This document shows positions 61,159 through 64,000 of a stretch of DNA of 64,000 nt, piece by piece. Below the pieces are notes generated by a model. It saw only the letters and a program-made list of their open reading frames with translations. It searched no databases and had not been told where the DNA came from. Positions within the stretch are counted from its first letter, which is position 1, and every line of letters starts with the position of its first letter. Made by a program: the position numbers and the translations under genes. Origin of the DNA: Natronococcus sp. AD-5 (GTDB taxonomy: Archaea > Halobacteriota > Halobacteria > Halobacteriales > Natrialbaceae); NCBI RefSeq assembly GCF_030734285.1, contig NZ_CP132295.1:806001-870000 (forward strand), given 5' to 3'.

Positions 61159-62034
61159 TCAACCAACCGTCAGTATCGGACGGGTCGTTCGCCGAATGAC
61201 GCGGGCGGTCGTACTTCCAAGAAAGCTCTCCGTCGCACCGCCTCGTCCTCTAACTCCCATTACGACGAGATCCGCATCGATTCCGTCTGTGTACTCGATA
61301 ATCTCCTCGTCGGGGACGCCTCGAAGAACGTCAGTCTCTACCGAAAGTTCGCGCCCACGTCCATCGGCGGTGATCGCTTCCACCGCGTTCTTCCCTCCTT
61401 CTTTTAGCAAGCCGACAATGCTCCGCGGCGCGTCTTTGAGGTCGTACGTCGTCGTATCGATGACGTAGGTGACGTATACGTCCGCATCGTACGACTCAGC
61501 AATTTCGAGACCTCGTTCTGCGGCGCGTTCCGCGGCGTCGCTTCCGTCCGTGGCGATCACAATTCGGTCGTAATCAACCGTAGCAACGTCGACTCTTTCC
61601 TCGTCGGTTAACGGAACAGCTACTACCGGGGAATCCGCGAGCGTGATCACGCGTTCGGTTGTGCTCCCGAGCCTGACTCGTTCAGCCCTGGTCCGACCGT
61701 GGGTTCCCATGGCGATTAGATTGATGCCGTGCTCGTCCGCATACTCTAGGATGATTCGGTAGGGAACTCCTTCGCGGACGGATCGCGTCACGTCGAGACT
61801 GAGTTCGGTAGCTTGTTCGTGGGCTCGAGCGGTCGCTTGCCGTCCTCGTTTTTCCGACGGGCGCCGGAGCTCGTTGTGTTGTTCGCGACTAATCTCAACG
61901 GGTTCACTCTCGGTTTCGGCGACATAAAGAACGTGTATCGAGGCACTGAACGTCAGTGCGAGGTCGAACGCCCGGCTAACCGCATTCTCGGCACCGTCAC
62001 TACCATCGATAGGAACGAGTATTGTATCGTACAT
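61159..62034 (-). CDS. Tandem universal stress protein (two UspA domains)
   Basis: A 291-residue protein from ATG 62034. Domain 1 opens MYDTILVPIDGSDGAENAVS, with LIAMGTHGRTRAERVRLGST. Domain 2 opens YDRIVIATDGSDAAERAAER, with LVVMGVRGRGGATESFLGST. Both ATP-type signatures are present. A GTG at 62043 could extend it by three residues. Next to another universal stress gene on the same strand. Confidence 0.92.
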   Translation of the reverse strand: MYDTILVPIDGSDGAENAVSRAFDLALTFSASIHVLYVAETESEPVEISREQHNELRRPSEKRGRQATARAHEQATELSLDVTRSVREGVPYRIILEYADEHGINLIAMGTHGRTRAERVRLGSTTERVITLADSPVVAVPLTDEERVDVATVDYDRIVIATDGSDAAERAAERGLEIAESYDADVYVTYVIDTTTYDLKDAPRSIVGLLKEGGKNAVEAITADGRGRELSVETDVLRGVPDEEIIEYTDGIDADLVVMGVRGRGGATESFLGSTTARVIRRTTRPILTVG

Positions 62035-62221
62035 CGAACTCACAGTCTTCTACTTCGCGCAGGCTCAAGAAACGATCACGGAGGATTACTGTGACTCGTC
62101 TGTCGACCAAGAGCGGCCGGAATGTGTCTAACTGAGTCCTACAAATCGACCGCTTCTCGAGACGGGTGTCGGATCGATTGTCGTACTGTGGGCCGAACGC
62201 CGACCGAAACAACTCGAGACC

Positions 62222-62671
62222 CTACGTCTCCTGCTCCGGTTGTTCCTCGCGGATGATAGTCACGGATCCTGGTGAGCGCCGAGCTACTCGTTCAGCGACG
62301 CTTCCAAGTAAGAATCGCGACAGGCCGCGACGGCTGTGACTCCCGAGAACGATGTGATCGACGTCGTTCCCCTCCGCGTACCGTACGATGGCTGACGACG
62401 TCTTTCCGACCGTCGTGTCCGTTGTTATCTCCGCGTCGTACTCCCGTGCAATCTCGGTCGCTTCGTCGAGGAGTCGTTCGGCGGACTCCTGCGACCGTTT
62501 GTAGGCTTCCTCCGAATAGAATCCGTTCATGCCAACCGTGCTGGACCACTCTCGAGGGTCGTTCACGTGAAGGACGTCTACTTCGGCATCGGGATACGTC
62601 GAGAGAGCGTGACGCAATGCAGCATACGCCTGGGGCGATTCGTCGAAAGCGACCAAGACTCGGGGTGCCAT
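62222..62671 (-). CDS. Universal stress protein (UspA family)
   Basis: A 149-residue protein. MAPRVLVAFDESPQAYAALR begins the domain; HIVLGSHSRRGLSRFLLGSV is the nucleotide-type signature and RRSPGSVTIIREEQPEQE the tail. It lies between the PEP synthase and tandem stress genes on the same strand, suggesting shared control. Confidence 0.92.
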   Translation of the reverse strand: MAPRVLVAFDESPQAYAALRHALSTYPDAEVDVLHVNDPREWSSTVGMNGFYSEEAYKRSQESAERLLDEATEIAREYDAEITTDTTVGKTSSAIVRYAEGNDVDHIVLGSHSRRGLSRFLLGSVAERVARRSPGSVTIIREEQPEQET

Positions 62672-62728
62672 GCTCTTCCAATGGTCGACCAGCGATAAAT
62701 CGATACGGGGTCGACCGCTACGGCCAAC

Positions 62729-64000
62729 TCACTCCAGTTCGGCCACCGTTAGAATCGTCTCCACTGCGACGTCGGGAGAGACGGAAATCGAATCGATGCC
62801 CGCCTCGAGGAGAAATTCGGTGTACCCCGGGATCGTCGATGGAGCGTCGCCACAGATCCCGACCGGACGCTCGTGGCGGTGGGCGTCCTCGATCAACGAG
62901 TGGATCGATCGCGTGATCGCGTCGTCGTTCTCGTCGAAGAGCGAGGCGAGTCGTTCCGAATTACGGTCGACGCCGAGCGTCAACTGCGTGAGATCGTTCG
63001 AGCCGATTGAGAATCCATCGAATATCTTCGCGAACCGATCCGCGAGGACGATATTCGAGGGCAGCTCCGCCATCACGTAGACGTTGAGCTCGTCCCGAGG
63101 CAGCCCGAATTCGTCCATGACTTCGAGCACCTGCTTGCCCTCGGCCGGCGTTCGGCAGAACGGGACCATCACGATGATGTTATCGAGACCGACGTCCTCG
63201 CGGACGCGCCGAAGCGCATCGCACTCGAGTCGAAACGCGTCTCGAAAGTCTTCGTCGTAATACCGTGCAGCTCCTCGCCAGCCGATCATCGGGTTGTCCT
63301 CGTCGGGCTCGTACTTCCAGCCACCCTCGAGATTTCGATACTCGTTCGTTTTGAAGTCGCTCAATCGAACGATAACCCGGTTCGGGTAGAACGCGGCAGC
63401 GATCTTCGCGATTCCCGTCTGCAGTGCGTCAACGAACGTCTCCTCCTCGCCACGGGCGATCAGCTCGAGTGGATGGGAACCGATGTGGGAGGTGACGATG
63501 AACTCCTCGCGAGCGAGTCCGACGCCGTCGACCGGTAAGTTAGCTAATGAAAACGCCTGATCGGGATCACCGAGTATGAGCAAGACGTCGGTACTGGTTT
63601 CAGGAACGTCGCCCAACGTCTGCTCGTCGATTGTAAAGTCGAGACGACCGCCGTACACTCGGCCTGTTTCTCGAGTGCAGTCGACTGTGATTTCGTCGCC
63701 GTCTCGAAGCTCCTTCGTCGCTCGGTCTGTTCCGACGATCGCCGGAACGCCGAGTTCCCGCGAGACGATCGCCGCGTGCGACGTTTTTCCGCCTCGCTCG
63801 GTGACGATCGCGCTCGCTCGTTTCATTACGGGCACCCAGTCGGGATCCGTCATCTCGGTAACGAGAACGTCACCCTCCGCAAGTCGGTCCATTTCTCGCA
63901 AGTCGTCGAGGATTCGTGTTCGACCGGCTCCGATCGCATTTCCGATCGAGACTCCCTCAAGGAGTTCTTCCCCGCATTCCTCGAGTCGGTACGTCCGAAC
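62729..64000 (-). CDS. ppsA: Phosphoenolpyruvate synthase, C-terminal part (5' end outside window)
   Basis: The 423 residues in view cover the swivelling phosphohistidine domain and the PEP/pyruvate barrel. The catalytic His is in ERGGKTSHAAIVSRELGVPA. The barrel has VGLAREEFIVTSHIGSHPLE, VIVRLSDFKTNEYRNLEGGW, the active-site FSIGSNDLTQLTLGVDRNSE and the Cys motif GICGDAPST near the C-terminus. It makes PEP from pyruvate, ATP and water. The N-terminal ATP-grasp part lies beyond the window edge. With acetyl-CoA synthetase it fits acetate or pyruvate use for gluconeogenesis. Confidence 0.94.
   Translation of the reverse strand, partial: VRTYRLEECGEELLEGVSIGNAIGAGRTRILDDLREMDRLAEGDVLVTEMTDPDWVPVMKRASAIVTERGGKTSHAAIVSRELGVPAIVGTDRATKELRDGDEITVDCTRETGRVYGGRLDFTIDEQTLGDVPETSTDVLLILGDPDQAFSLANLPVDGVGLAREEFIVTSHIGSHPLELIARGEEETFVDALQTGIAKIAAAFYPNRVIVRLSDFKTNEYRNLEGGWKYEPDEDNPMIGWRGAARYYDEDFRDAFRLECDALRRVREDVGLDNIIVMVPFCRTPAEGKQVLEVMDEFGLPRDELNVYVMAELPSNIVLADRFAKIFDGFSIGSNDLTQLTLGVDRNSERLASLFDENDDAITRSIHSLIEDAHRHERPVGICGDAPSTIPGYTEFLLEAGIDSISVSPDVAVETILTVAELE

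Noticed and set aside
60921-61199. Open frame after the PRPP synthetase gene
   Set aside because: It runs into the 3' end of the tandem universal stress gene on the other strand, has a basic composition and no motif.
1-64000. CRISPR arrays, tRNA and rRNA genes, replication origin
   Set aside because: No regularly spaced direct repeats, no tRNA T-arm or acceptor patterns, no rRNA sequence and no Orc/Cdc6 gene with origin boxes were seen.

Overview
The window is chromosomal DNA of a halophilic archaeon (class Halobacteria, most like the Natrinema/Haloterrigena side). The evidence is high GC with strong third-position bias, very acidic proteins, many Tat-type twin-arginine signal peptides with lipoboxes, leaderless-looking promoters (TATA box about 27 bases before the start codon) and lineage-typical families (bat-type HTH, HalOD1, SHOCT membrane proteins). 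No rRNA, tRNA, CRISPR array or intact mobile element was seen.

Layout. 1-24 kb is a metal, redox and envelope region. It holds an Lrp/TRASH regulator with copper ATPase CopA, two multicopper oxidases, a SCO-TlpA-CcdA thiol/copper assembly set, a DsbA-like exported thiol protein, a SoxB-like metallophosphoesterase, a lipid-anchored deacetylase-like protein, paired Cys-motif membrane proteins and a small winged-helix regulator. 24-33 kb holds a deaminase, a thioredoxin, a carbamoyltransferase, a dihydrolipoamide-dehydrogenase-like enzyme, a rhodanese/metallo-beta-lactamase protein, its neighbouring HTH regulator and a TauE/SafE exporter. 34.5-40 kb is full of damaged genes (in-frame amber codons, frameshifts, deletions) around an intact copper-storage-like protein. 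43-48.7 kb is a sulfur-trafficking locus: a PiT permease, two half-size YeeE/YedE transporters and a rhodanese/MBL enzyme, divergent from TusA, DsrE2 and a HalOD1 protein. After an AT-richer stretch, 49-64 kb carries a stress and energy cluster: archease, phosphoribosyltransferase, four universal-stress genes, a P-type cation ATPase, TauE/SafE, acetyl-CoA synthetase, a phosphotransacetylase-like protein, an alpha/beta hydrolase, a PRPP synthetase and PEP synthase.

How it fits together. Two repeated palindromes tie distant genes into apparent regulons. Motif A (arms GATTTGCTG and CAGCAAATC, 3-base spacer) occurs four times, each just upstream of a TATA-like box. It precedes a small winged-helix regulator, the DsbA-like gene, the divergent deacetylase/membrane-protein pair and the carbamoyltransferase. 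Motif B (core AATATTGTACAATATT) precedes the sulfur genes: TusA-DsrE2, the rhodanese/MBL-YeeE operon, the TauE operon, the 134-residue HTH regulator and a thioredoxin. Motif B with that HTH protein looks like a local sulfur-relay regulon.

Four otherwise intact reading frames are interrupted only by UAG, two of them at positions that look like conserved tryptophans. Because UAG also ends many normal genes here, I read these as nonsense mutations (or sequence errors) rather than recoding, but the bias is worth checking.
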